A DNA stretch of 64,000 bases from Rheinheimera sp. UJ63 (lineage in GTDB: Bacteria; Pseudomonadota; Gammaproteobacteria; Enterobacterales; Alteromonadaceae). Of the stretch, positions 37,177 through 44,752 are shown piece after piece; position 1 is the stretch's first letter; each line of letters starts with the position of its first letter. The notes beneath the pieces are model-generated. The model made no database searches and had not been told where the DNA came from. It saw only the letters and a list, made by a program, of their open reading frames with translations. The stretch spans positions 682,001-746,000 of the forward strand of contig NZ_JAKGTQ010000002.1 in NCBI RefSeq assembly GCF_021568285.1, read 5' to 3'. The translations under genes and the position numbers were made by a program.

Positions 37177-39270
37177 ATGACAACGCCAATTCGTAAGAAA
37201 GCGCTTGCAACCAAAACAAACCAAACTGACTTATTTATTGAAACTGATACCCCCGCGATCTGTCGGTTATGGGCTCTTCGGTTATTGACCAGCCAAAAAC
37301 TGCTCAGAAAACTGTATATGGACGATGAATTAGATCCGGAGTTTGCGAACACTTTAGGCTTAACGCCTCAAGCGCATTTACTCAGTCCCACTCAATTGCA
37401 GCGTGCCTTCGTAAATAAACAACTGCAAATAGAATTGCAGGCCGAGTTATGTTTGCCCGAGCCCTTAGCACGAAATATCCAAAGCTTGGCACAGATGATG
37501 GGTTTAACTGCGCTAGAGCAGCAACTATTGGGTTTTGTGGCGTTGGTTAAAACCGATCGCATGTTAAACAGCACGGCAGTGTTGTTGCGTGATATTAAAA
37601 AGCAGCAACTGCCAAAAATTTTAGCGCAAATACTTGGTTGTAATGAGGTTGAATTGCAGCCCTTGTTGCGTCAAAACAGTACCTTGATCAATTCGGGTTT
37701 ACTGGCTTTAGAGTCGATGCCTGTTTTTTCGTTAGACGATGTTTTTGAGTTTATTTCAGTGTCGTTTGCTTATAACTTATTTGATGAAAGCAACGATGTG
37801 AAACGCCTGCTCAAAGAAATTGTGCAGCAAGCCAGCCCAGCAACACTGACCCTAAAACAATTTCAGCATATTGAGACTGATCTGCAGATTTTACTGCCAT
37901 ATCTAAAAAACGCCGTTGAGCAGCAGTTACCCGGTGTGAATGTGTTAATTTATGGCCCACCGGGAACCGGTAAAAGTGAGTTGGTGCGTGCCTTGGCAAA
38001 AAAATTAACATTGCCGTTATTTGAAGTGAGCAGTGAGGACAGCGAAGGGGATGGGATCAGTGGCAATAATCGGTTAAGAGCATATCGTATGGTGCAGTGT
38101 TTGCTGTCTAGCTCAAAAAATGTCGTGCTGTTTGATGAGATTGAAGATGTGTTTGCCCAAAACCCTTTTTCACGCCAAGCAGAGCTTCGAAAAGGCTGGA
38201 TGAACCGTATGCTAGAACAAAATACCTTGCCCTGTTTTTGGGTAACCAATGATCATACCGTAATGGATAATGCGTTTATTCGGCGCTTTGATCAGGTAAT
38301 AGCGCTAGCGTCTCCGCCACAAGCCCAGCGTGCTGCGTTGCTGCAAGATGCTGCCGCAAAGCTTGTTAACGCCGAAGAGGCGATGCAGCTTGCCGCGTTA
38401 CCCCAGTTAACACCAGCCATTATTACCCGCGCCAGTAAAGTGGTGGCGCAGTTAAACCCGAAGTTAACACGCCCGGTAAAAGTGGCTGCGCTTAAACATC
38501 TTATGCAGCAAACATTGCGTGCGCAGGGTCATCAAGTTGATGCGGCTTTAGCAAGAGACGCACTTGGCCCCGTGTATGATGCCAGCTTGGTTAATGCAGA
38601 CATTGATTTGTTAGAGCTGACCAAAGGGTTGATAAACGCTGGCAGTGGCCGCTTATGTTTATACGGCCCACCGGGTACGGGTAAAACGGCGTTTTGTCAC
38701 TTTTTAGCCAAGCAATTAGGTAAGCCCCTGCTGCAAAAAACAGCGGGCCAGTTGTTTGGTATGTATGTTGGGCAAACCGAAAAGCAAATTGCCGCGGCAT
38801 TTGCGGAAGCTAAGCAACAGGATGCGGTGTTGTTGTTAGATGAAGTAGACAGCTTTTTACAAGATAGACGCGGGGCGCGGCAGCAGTGGCAAGTGTCTGC
38901 AGTAAACGAAATGCTGATGCAAATGGAAGCCTTTGATGGTGTTTTTGTGGCCAGCACCAATTTACTGGATAACTTGGATCAGGCCTCACTGCGCCGGTTT
39001 GATTTAAAATCCGGTTTTAGCTATTTAAAACCAGAGCAAACTAAGCAATTATTTGATGCGCATTGTCAGCAGCTACAGCTTTCTCCCTGTCGCGACAGCG
39101 CACAGCGATTAGCCGCCTCAAGCCAACTTACGCCGGGAGATTTTGCTGCTGTGGCTAGGCAAAGTCGGTTTCGGCCCTTTGCCACAGCAGCGCAGTTTGC
39201 TGCAGCGTTACTTAACGACGTTAAGCTTAAAAATCTTGATACGGCAAAACCGATTGGTTTTTTACAATAA
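37177..39270 (+). CDS. Tandem AAA ATPase, paralogue 1
   Basis: A 697-residue protein with two AAA modules. Walker A 1 is GPPGTGKS (260-267) with Asp320-Glu321 as Walker B; Walker A 2 is GPPGTGKT (497-504) with Asp555-Glu556. The second module has a pore-type GMYVGQTEKQI loop and RRFDLK arginine finger region. The N-terminal 230 residues are helical and unrecognised. ATG 37177 follows a gagggaag site; the open frame reaches 37006 but lacks such a site. It closely resembles the protein at 46830-48884, both ending in P-IGF. Double-ring AAA proteins usually remodel or unfold a target. Confidence 0.85.
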   Translation: MTTPIRKKALATKTNQTDLFIETDTPAICRLWALRLLTSQKLLRKLYMDDELDPEFANTLGLTPQAHLLSPTQLQRAFVNKQLQIELQAELCLPEPLARNIQSLAQMMGLTALEQQLLGFVALVKTDRMLNSTAVLLRDIKKQQLPKILAQILGCNEVELQPLLRQNSTLINSGLLALESMPVFSLDDVFEFISVSFAYNLFDESNDVKRLLKEIVQQASPATLTLKQFQHIETDLQILLPYLKNAVEQQLPGVNVLIYGPPGTGKSELVRALAKKLTLPLFEVSSEDSEGDGISGNNRLRAYRMVQCLLSSSKNVVLFDEIEDVFAQNPFSRQAELRKGWMNRMLEQNTLPCFWVTNDHTVMDNAFIRRFDQVIALASPPQAQRAALLQDAAAKLVNAEEAMQLAALPQLTPAIITRASKVVAQLNPKLTRPVKVAALKHLMQQTLRAQGHQVDAALARDALGPVYDASLVNADIDLLELTKGLINAGSGRLCLYGPPGTGKTAFCHFLAKQLGKPLLQKTAGQLFGMYVGQTEKQIAAAFAEAKQQDAVLLLDEVDSFLQDRRGARQQWQVSAVNEMLMQMEAFDGVFVASTNLLDNLDQASLRRFDLKSGFSYLKPEQTKQLFDAHCQQLQLSPCRDSAQRLAASSQLTPGDFAAVARQSRFRPFATAAQFAAALLNDVKLKNLDTAKPIGFLQ

Positions 39271-39288
39271 GGAGCAAAGTAAGCTCAG

Positions 39289-40311
39289 TTAAGGTGTTTC
39301 AGCTTGCTGATACTGTGCTAAAGCGTCTTGCAAGCTGTTAATTACTGCAAGGCGCAGCGCGGTGGGTGCTAAAACCTGAATGCTATTGCCATGTGACAGT
39401 AGCCACCATTTTAATTGCCAGCCATCATGTACAGTGGCTGTTAAGTGATGCCAGCCATCGGCTTCGGGGCTAAGCTGCATATCTTTAGCAAGCGGGGCTT
39501 CTTGTAATAATTGGCTTAAATACGGGTTTACTTTTGCTTGCAGCACAATTTGCTGGCCATTGGCAAATTGTAAGGCACCACTTTGCAAATAACCCTCTAA
39601 GGTAAAACCCTCAGGGCTTTGCAGGGGGTGTTCTGTAAGCGCTAATAAGGTAAAACGGTGTAATGCAAATAAGCGCACATCTTGATAGCTACCTACTGTG
39701 GCAATTAAATAGGTAATGTGGCCGCGCTGCACTAAGCCAAGTGGGTTTAACAGGTATTGTTTTTGCTGTTGATCATAAAGGGCGGTGTATGTTGCGCTTA
39801 GCTGTTTATTGTCACTTAACGCTTGTTGCACAGCCTCATATAAAACAGGGGATGTTGCGGGCGGTAGCATCGGTAACGCCGGAGATACAACGGCAATTTT
39901 ATCGGCTAAGCGGCTATTGCTGTTACTGTCTTCCAGTGCTTGTAGCTTGTTTTTCGCCTGGCTAAAGCGGCTGTTCAGGCTTTGCAACATCACTTGTGGC
40001 AAGATGCTTTTTAATGTGCCTTCAACCAGTTGCAACATCATCGCTTCAGCCACACTGATACCGGGCAGCTGAATATCTTTATTATCCATCCAGCGCCATA
40101 AATGCGCTGTTTTACTTTCATCACTGACAATGGGAAACACCATGGATAAATCATTCAGATCGCGTTCCACCGTGCGTTTGCTAACTTTAAAGCCCTGATC
40201 ATCCAACAGCGACTTTAGCTCGGCAGCCGTTTTACCCAAACCACGATTAGGCAGTAAATTAAGCAACTCCCATTGCCGACTGAGCGTGACGTGCGATTTA
40301 GCAGCAGACAT
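39289..40311 (-). CDS. WYL-domain transcriptional regulator (DeoR-type HTH)
   Basis: The N-terminal winged helix (RQWELLNLLPNRGLGKTAAE, then KVSKRTVERDLNDL) is of the HTH_11/DeoR type. A WYL domain (about 150-225, with YLLNPLGLVQRGHITYLIA) and a C-terminal WCX-like domain follow. Length is 340. The gene converges with the tandem-AAA gene, with an 18-bp gap. WYL proteins often sense nucleic-acid or nucleotide ligands and regulate defence or repair operons. It is one of three WYL regulators in the window. Confidence 0.87.
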   Translation of the reverse strand: MSAAKSHVTLSRQWELLNLLPNRGLGKTAAELKSLLDDQGFKVSKRTVERDLNDLSMVFPIVSDESKTAHLWRWMDNKDIQLPGISVAEAMMLQLVEGTLKSILPQVMLQSLNSRFSQAKNKLQALEDSNSNSRLADKIAVVSPALPMLPPATSPVLYEAVQQALSDNKQLSATYTALYDQQQKQYLLNPLGLVQRGHITYLIATVGSYQDVRLFALHRFTLLALTEHPLQSPEGFTLEGYLQSGALQFANGQQIVLQAKVNPYLSQLLQEAPLAKDMQLSPEADGWHHLTATVHDGWQLKWWLLSHGNSIQVLAPTALRLAVINSLQDALAQYQQAETP

Positions 40312-40890
40312 ACAACCATCCTTGAGTGTAATTTAAAGCAAAAAATAATGGCTTATATGCATGCCATTAAAGGAATAATAGAGACAATACAGGTAAATAG
40401 GAAGCGACAAAGCGATAAGAAAGCGAGATTTACGAGCTGCGGGTTATGAACCAGACGAGTTACCAGGCTGCTCCATACCGCGTCCGATACTATCCCCAAG
40501 CAGGAGAGTCCACAACGCAGACCAAGAATTATTTGAGTTCGCGCCGATAATCGCCACTGCATATAAGTACTGTATCTTCTTCAAAAAATCAGTAAGCCGG
40601 TATTTTACATCCTCATTAAAGGCTCTGTGATGGCTATGAATTATTCATCCCTGGCATTTATGAGTTCCATTTACGTCTTTTAAATACTCATCCTAAAAGT
40701 GCGATATAAAACAAAGGAAGTGTGCTGGAACTGTTAACTTGAGTTGCTTCACGCACTAACCATGTACCTATCACTTGTGAAGTTTGGTGACTGGTAAGAA
40801 CAGTTGCAAACATCGAATTAATTAAACAACCCTGAGCATGACCCTTTTTACGAATACCATGCTAGATTTTAATTGTTTTCAACAGGAGTA
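40312..40890. other. Intergenic region, about 580 bp, left border of the island
   Basis: It contains a decayed tRNA-fMet copy at about 40422-40482 plus a copy of the spacer next to the true tRNA (region after 40482). Beyond that no gene or clear regulatory site is seen. Confidence 0.5.
40422..40482 (-). pseudogene. Decayed tRNA-fMet copy
   Basis: On the minus strand the 5' part of tRNA-fMet is recognisable: the acceptor start, D-arm (GGAGCAGCCTGGTAACTCGT) and a CAT anticodon loop. The 3' half is eroded and about 5 bases short, so it cannot fold. The 5' flank (TCCGATACTATCCCCAAGCA) also matches the spacer beside the true gene at 51526-51602, so the duplication included flanking DNA. It likely marks an old recombination or insertion border. 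Confidence 0.75.
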
Positions 40891-40914
40891 ATGAGAATGT
40901 AGGTTTACGGTATT

Positions 40915-41106
40915 GTGGCTTGTATTGTCGGTTTTACCGCAATGGGTTTCAGCCTCTATTTAGCGTTACGCGTTGCTAAAAAACGAGACCTTCGCGAGTG
41001 GCAATTAGCGAGACTAATAAAAAAGCTGCCAACAGTTAATCCGCTTCAAGTTGCAGTCATCAGCTTTTATCGTTATCAGATCCCTGAAGATATGCAAAGC
41101 GGGTGA
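40915..41106 (+). pseudogene. Small membrane protein with disrupted start (ATG followed by TAG)
   Basis: A good ribosome site (AGGAG, 40884-40888) leads to ATG AGA ATG TAG, so translation from the obvious start ends after three codons. The same frame continues after the TAG with a hydrophobic segment (VACIVGFTAMGFSLYLALRV) and a basic tail. One point mutation (for example CAG to TAG) would explain this. Translation from GTG 40915 is possible but lacks its own ribosome site. I recognise no family. Confidence 0.4.
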
Positions 41107-41213
41107 CAACGTATAGGTTTACGCCAGCCATAAGGTTTGAGTCTGTGGAATGCTGTTCCAAACTGTTATTACGCCATTGTAGTTTTGCGATGTCTAATCT
41201 GACTATTACTTAA

Positions 41214-41244
41214 CTTAAGCGTCACTCTTAGCGTGACGCTTAAG
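41214..41244. promoter_or_regulatory. Perfect inverted repeat upstream of the small beta-flower gene
   Basis: Arms of 12 bases (CTTAAGCGTCAC and its complement) with a 7-base loop. There is no T-run, so it is more likely an operator or mRNA structure than a terminator. It lies 62 bp before the ATG at 41307. Confidence 0.55.
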
Positions 41245-41306
41245 GTATCAATCATTGAAACATCGGTGGTATACACTTGGCATATAACCAACCAAGGAGT
41301 GTATCT

Positions 41307-41513
41307 ATGACAAGCCAAATCCTTCGCGACGCAGCCGGACATCCCTATGCTTTTATCGATCACCATCCAGGTGGTGATCAATCCATTCGAACAGTGGATG
41401 GAGTGATTGGACGTTATTACGCTGGCATGAACTATACCATGGATTTACGCCGCGGCACTGTTATAGCGAAAGGGAATGCCCTGCAAAGTTTAGTAGCGCC
41501 TAAGATTTACTAA
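41307..41513 (+). CDS. Small 4-fold beta-flower domain protein
   Basis: A 68-residue protein. The pattern ILRDAAGHPYAFI - RTVDGVIGRYY - MNYTMDLRRGTVIAKGN - LQSLV has four similar short beta units, as in small 4-fold beta-flower proteins common on plasmids and islands; their function is unknown. The ATG at 41307 is preceded by an aaggag site. The HDAC-like gene follows 11 bases after the stop, so the two are probably co-transcribed. Family identity is from pattern memory. Confidence 0.7.
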   Translation: MTSQILRDAAGHPYAFIDHHPGGDQSIRTVDGVIGRYYAGMNYTMDLRRGTVIAKGNALQSLVAPKIY

Positions 41514-41524
41514 GGAGAGTGCCA

Positions 41525-42394
41525 ATGCAAAAACTCCCGATATTTTATCGCGATGAAATTATCAGTGATGTTAAAAGCTTTTCTCCGAGTGCTGCTAAGC
41601 CTGCGCTTGTTGTAGAGCGCTGGCTTAGCCTTTCACAGCCAATTGAGATTTGTTCCTTTGTGCCTGTAACACCAGACAGCCTCAAATTAGCTCACGATAC
41701 TGATTACGTTGATGGCGTAATGAACGGAATTCTTAAAAATGGGTTCGGTAATAAAGATATTGCAGTTGCTAACAGTTGTCTTTATACCGTTGGATCTATG
41801 CTTGCCGCTGCGAGAAGTGCACTTGTTTCCAAGCAAGTTGCCGTTGCACCCGTATCAGGCTTTCATCATGCAGGTTATGCGGATGCGTTTGGGTTTTGCA
41901 CTTTTAACGGCTTACTCATTACCGCCTTAATGTTAAAGCATGAGGGGGCCGTCAGCAAAATAGCGATCCTAGATTTAGACGTGCACGAGGGCGATGGCAC
42001 TCGAGAGATTATAGACAAACTGCAGTTAAACGATTGGATAGTGCATCATAGCTTAGCCTACGCAATTGAACCAATACCCGAAAATGCAGAGGCTTATCTT
42101 GATTCGCTGCCGAAGGTTTTAACTGAAATGGCAAGCTGTGATCTTATTTTGTTTCAAGCCAGTGCTGATCCGCATATCGATGATCCACTGGGAGGGTTTC
42201 TTACAACAGAACAGCTACGAGAGCGTGATAAAATCGTATTCACTTTTTGTCAGCAGCACAATATACCAGTGGCCTGGAATACGGCGGGGGGATATCAGCG
42301 CGATGAGCAAGGTAACATTTGGCCGGTGCTTGATTTGCATGACAATACACTGAAAGAATGTGTCAGTGCTTACCTAGGAACAGTTCTAGATTAA
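41525..42394 (+). CDS. Histone-deacetylase-family amidohydrolase
   Basis: The HDAC/acetylpolyamine amidohydrolase fold is visible from the paired His in VSGFHHAGYADAFGFCTFNG, the metal-binding Asp-x-His in ILDLDVHEGDG, and the Asp in ASADPHIDDP. The C-terminal AGGYQRD is the usual glycine-rich loop. Length (289) is shorter than most acetylpolyamine enzymes. ATG 41525 follows aaggagag. Bacterial HDAC-like enzymes remove acyl groups from polyamines or other small molecules; the substrate here is unknown. Its position between the beta-flower gene and a WYL regulator in an island is unusual. Confidence 0.85.
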   Translation: MQKLPIFYRDEIISDVKSFSPSAAKPALVVERWLSLSQPIEICSFVPVTPDSLKLAHDTDYVDGVMNGILKNGFGNKDIAVANSCLYTVGSMLAAARSALVSKQVAVAPVSGFHHAGYADAFGFCTFNGLLITALMLKHEGAVSKIAILDLDVHEGDGTREIIDKLQLNDWIVHHSLAYAIEPIPENAEAYLDSLPKVLTEMASCDLILFQASADPHIDDPLGGFLTTEQLRERDKIVFTFCQQHNIPVAWNTAGGYQRDEQGNIWPVLDLHDNTLKECVSAYLGTVLD

Positions 42395-42462
42395 TAAATG
42401 AAAAGTATTGATTAATCTTGTGCTTAGGATTAGTTTGTTATTTTTGAGCAAGGAGGCTTAAA

Positions 42463-43476
42463 TTGCCTAAAGTAAGCCGTATAGACTTAACAAAGCATCA
42501 AGTATTCCTAGCGTTACCCGAAAAGCCAGCTAACCCAATATCATTGAAAGAAATTATTCGCAGGTTAAGTACTCAACATAAAATAGATGACAAAAGCCTT
42601 AATTCCCGCATTTTGGAACAATTCGTTCGACGCAAACTGGATAAATTACTCAATTTTAATGAGTATCCAATCTATGCCGAAGAGTCGGCTCGCCCAGTCT
42701 TATATGGACGTGAGAAAGAGCCAGTAAAACAAGCCTTAGGCGTGTTGGCGCAACTTAGTTACTTGAATGACAAGGTAACTCGTTTCTTACCTATTGATCA
42801 GCAGGCGATATTTCAAAACTCGATAAAGCAGAACGGTGTGGATCGCTGGCAGCAATATATTTATGTTGCGCCATCTGCCGTTTGGCGTTCACCTGACTAT
42901 AACGCCGAAGCATTAAGAGTACTTTATTCGGCCATTGAAAATCAGCACCCCATTGCTTTTGATTACCTTAATATGAAAGGGCAAGCCAAAAGAAAACAGC
43001 TTATGCCTTGGGGGTTGATGTTTAAAGCAGAAAAGATCTATTTGTTGGGGGTTGAGGGGCAATTAGATATTGATAAACCCGCCTCTTATGCGGTGCATCG
43101 TATGGAGAACCTAACTCCATTGCCCATGGAGCTGAAGTATCGCGGCAAACCTGATACAAAAACATTAACTCAGATATGTGAGGAACATGAAATCGGTTTG
43201 TTCAGCTCACACCGAGATAAAAAAATTGCCCTTGAACTTAAGTTTTATGGTGATGCAGCCCGTTATATCGATGAAACACCGCTAAGTGATGATCAAAAGG
43301 TTATTTCGCTTGCCGATGATTGCCGAATATTAAAAGCAACGGTGCGTGATTGCTACGAACTAAGGAAGTTTATCCGAGGCTTTGGTGTCAATGTCGAAGT
43401 GCTTGCTCCAGCTGAACTTAGGGCGGAAATAACTGCAGAATTACAAGCGCTGCTTAAGCGTTATGCAGATATATAA
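42463..43476 (+). CDS. WYL-domain transcriptional regulator
   Basis: The start is TTG 42463, supported by a strong aaggagg site 7-8 bases upstream. The N-terminal part (about 1-80) is a winged helix (SLKEIIRRLSTQHKIDDKSL, VRRKLDKLLNF). The WYL domain lies at about 160-230 (PIAFDYLNMKGQAKRKQLMP, WGLMFKAEKIYLLGV, YAVHRMENL), followed by a WCX-like C-terminal domain. Length is 337. It stands at the head of the nuclease block from 43.5 kb on the same strand, so it may control it. Confidence 0.87.
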   Translation: MPKVSRIDLTKHQVFLALPEKPANPISLKEIIRRLSTQHKIDDKSLNSRILEQFVRRKLDKLLNFNEYPIYAEESARPVLYGREKEPVKQALGVLAQLSYLNDKVTRFLPIDQQAIFQNSIKQNGVDRWQQYIYVAPSAVWRSPDYNAEALRVLYSAIENQHPIAFDYLNMKGQAKRKQLMPWGLMFKAEKIYLLGVEGQLDIDKPASYAVHRMENLTPLPMELKYRGKPDTKTLTQICEEHEIGLFSSHRDKKIALELKFYGDAARYIDETPLSDDQKVISLADDCRILKATVRDCYELRKFIRGFGVNVEVLAPAELRAEITAELQALLKRYADI

Positions 43477-43537
43477 GAAAGCGCTTTAGCTTGCTGGGCC
43501 CAGCAAGCTAAGTACATAATTTAAAAGGATTAAGATT

Positions 43538-44644
43538 ATGGCCTTGCAAGACGATATTTTGCTTGATATTCAGAATAATAAAATACCCGTTGTATTTTCC
43601 TATCGGCAGTTGTGCCACACCCCACACAAAGATGGCTCATTTTTGGTAGGTAAAAATAGTTATAAACTATCTACTTTGCGCACTCATACAGCAAACTATT
43701 GCGAATGGCCATCAGGTGCGCCCAAGGGGCACCACGTCACTAAGGGGGCTAACGCATTATTTATCTACGAGAGCAAAGGGCGTTATCGTTTAAAGATTCA
43801 TCGTGATTTGCCGTTTGAAGCAGAGCAGAACGATAGTGATGATGTTTATCAGGATGAAGAGGCTGTATTGGTTGAGCTTCCTGCTCGTAAAGCACTTAAC
43901 GCTCAATCGCTATTAGGGTTTATTGCAGATTATCTAGCTTTTGTGCCCTATCAAAGATATTTCAAACGAGAGCGAAACTATTTTCCTGTGGAACCAGTGT
44001 TGGGTATTGAACAGCGTTTGCAAAGTTATTTTTGGCCGCGCATATCGGATACTTGGCATAAAAACACCAAGCTTTTGAATCAATTTAAGCAACGGTTTAA
44101 AGCGTTAAAACCAGACTTAACCCAAGCTGGTTCGGCCTCTGCGCTACGTCAGCTTTTTTGGGAGATTTGTGATTGGGGCGGAGTTAGAAGGCCGCAGCTA
44201 TCTGAAGCTGAGTTGCAGCAGCAGGTAGTATCGGTATGTGACAGCATAATAAAGCGAAAGCCGGTTCATCGCAGTAATATCATTAATAGCGCTTATACCA
44301 AGCTATATGCTATCGCTATGCCTGATGACTTTGTTATTTATGATTCCAGGGTTGCAACAGCCTTAACCAGTATTCTGGATAAACAGATGCCCGTTTTCAG
44401 TCATTCACCTGACTGGTCTGACTATAGCGCCCTTGGCTTTGTCGATGGTAGAGGGGGTTCCAGACCAAGGGAGTATGAATGGCGCTGGCCTAATGGTTAT
44501 GGTAGTTGGAAAGCACAACTCGCAGCGAATCGTCTTTGTTGTGATCTTCGAGATTACATTAATCAGAACAAGCAGCGATATAGCTTAAGCAAAGACATCA
44601 CCCTACGAGAGCTTGAAGCCATACTGTTTATGGAAGGGTATTAA
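43538..44644 (+). CDS. Uncharacterised protein with HhH/OGG-fold-like C-terminal part
   Basis: I do not recognise a named family. The C-terminal region (about 200-365) looks like the helix-hairpin-helix/OGG fold of DNA glycosylases: LFWEICDWGGVRRPQ, a helix with SAYTKLYAIAMPDDF and the VIYDSRVATAL strand, where Lys and Asp could serve as catalytic pair. The same layout (ILAWGG, GAAYFTKIIYFL, YIMDQWTA) recurs in the protein at 49663-50775. The N-terminal 130 residues (KDGSFLVGKNSYKL) are unknown. Ribosome site aaaaggat is present. Confidence 0.7.
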   Translation: MALQDDILLDIQNNKIPVVFSYRQLCHTPHKDGSFLVGKNSYKLSTLRTHTANYCEWPSGAPKGHHVTKGANALFIYESKGRYRLKIHRDLPFEAEQNDSDDVYQDEEAVLVELPARKALNAQSLLGFIADYLAFVPYQRYFKRERNYFPVEPVLGIEQRLQSYFWPRISDTWHKNTKLLNQFKQRFKALKPDLTQAGSASALRQLFWEICDWGGVRRPQLSEAELQQQVVSVCDSIIKRKPVHRSNIINSAYTKLYAIAMPDDFVIYDSRVATALTSILDKQMPVFSHSPDWSDYSALGFVDGRGGSRPREYEWRWPNGYGSWKAQLAANRLCCDLRDYINQNKQRYSLSKDITLRELEAILFMEGY

Positions 44645-44752
44645 TATTACTCAGCTATGGCATGTTTTAACTTAACCTGGCTGTTATTTAATGATGTAAA
44701 GGAAGACCAAGCTATTTCTTATCAGTGGAAATAGCCATCAAAAGGAGTATAT

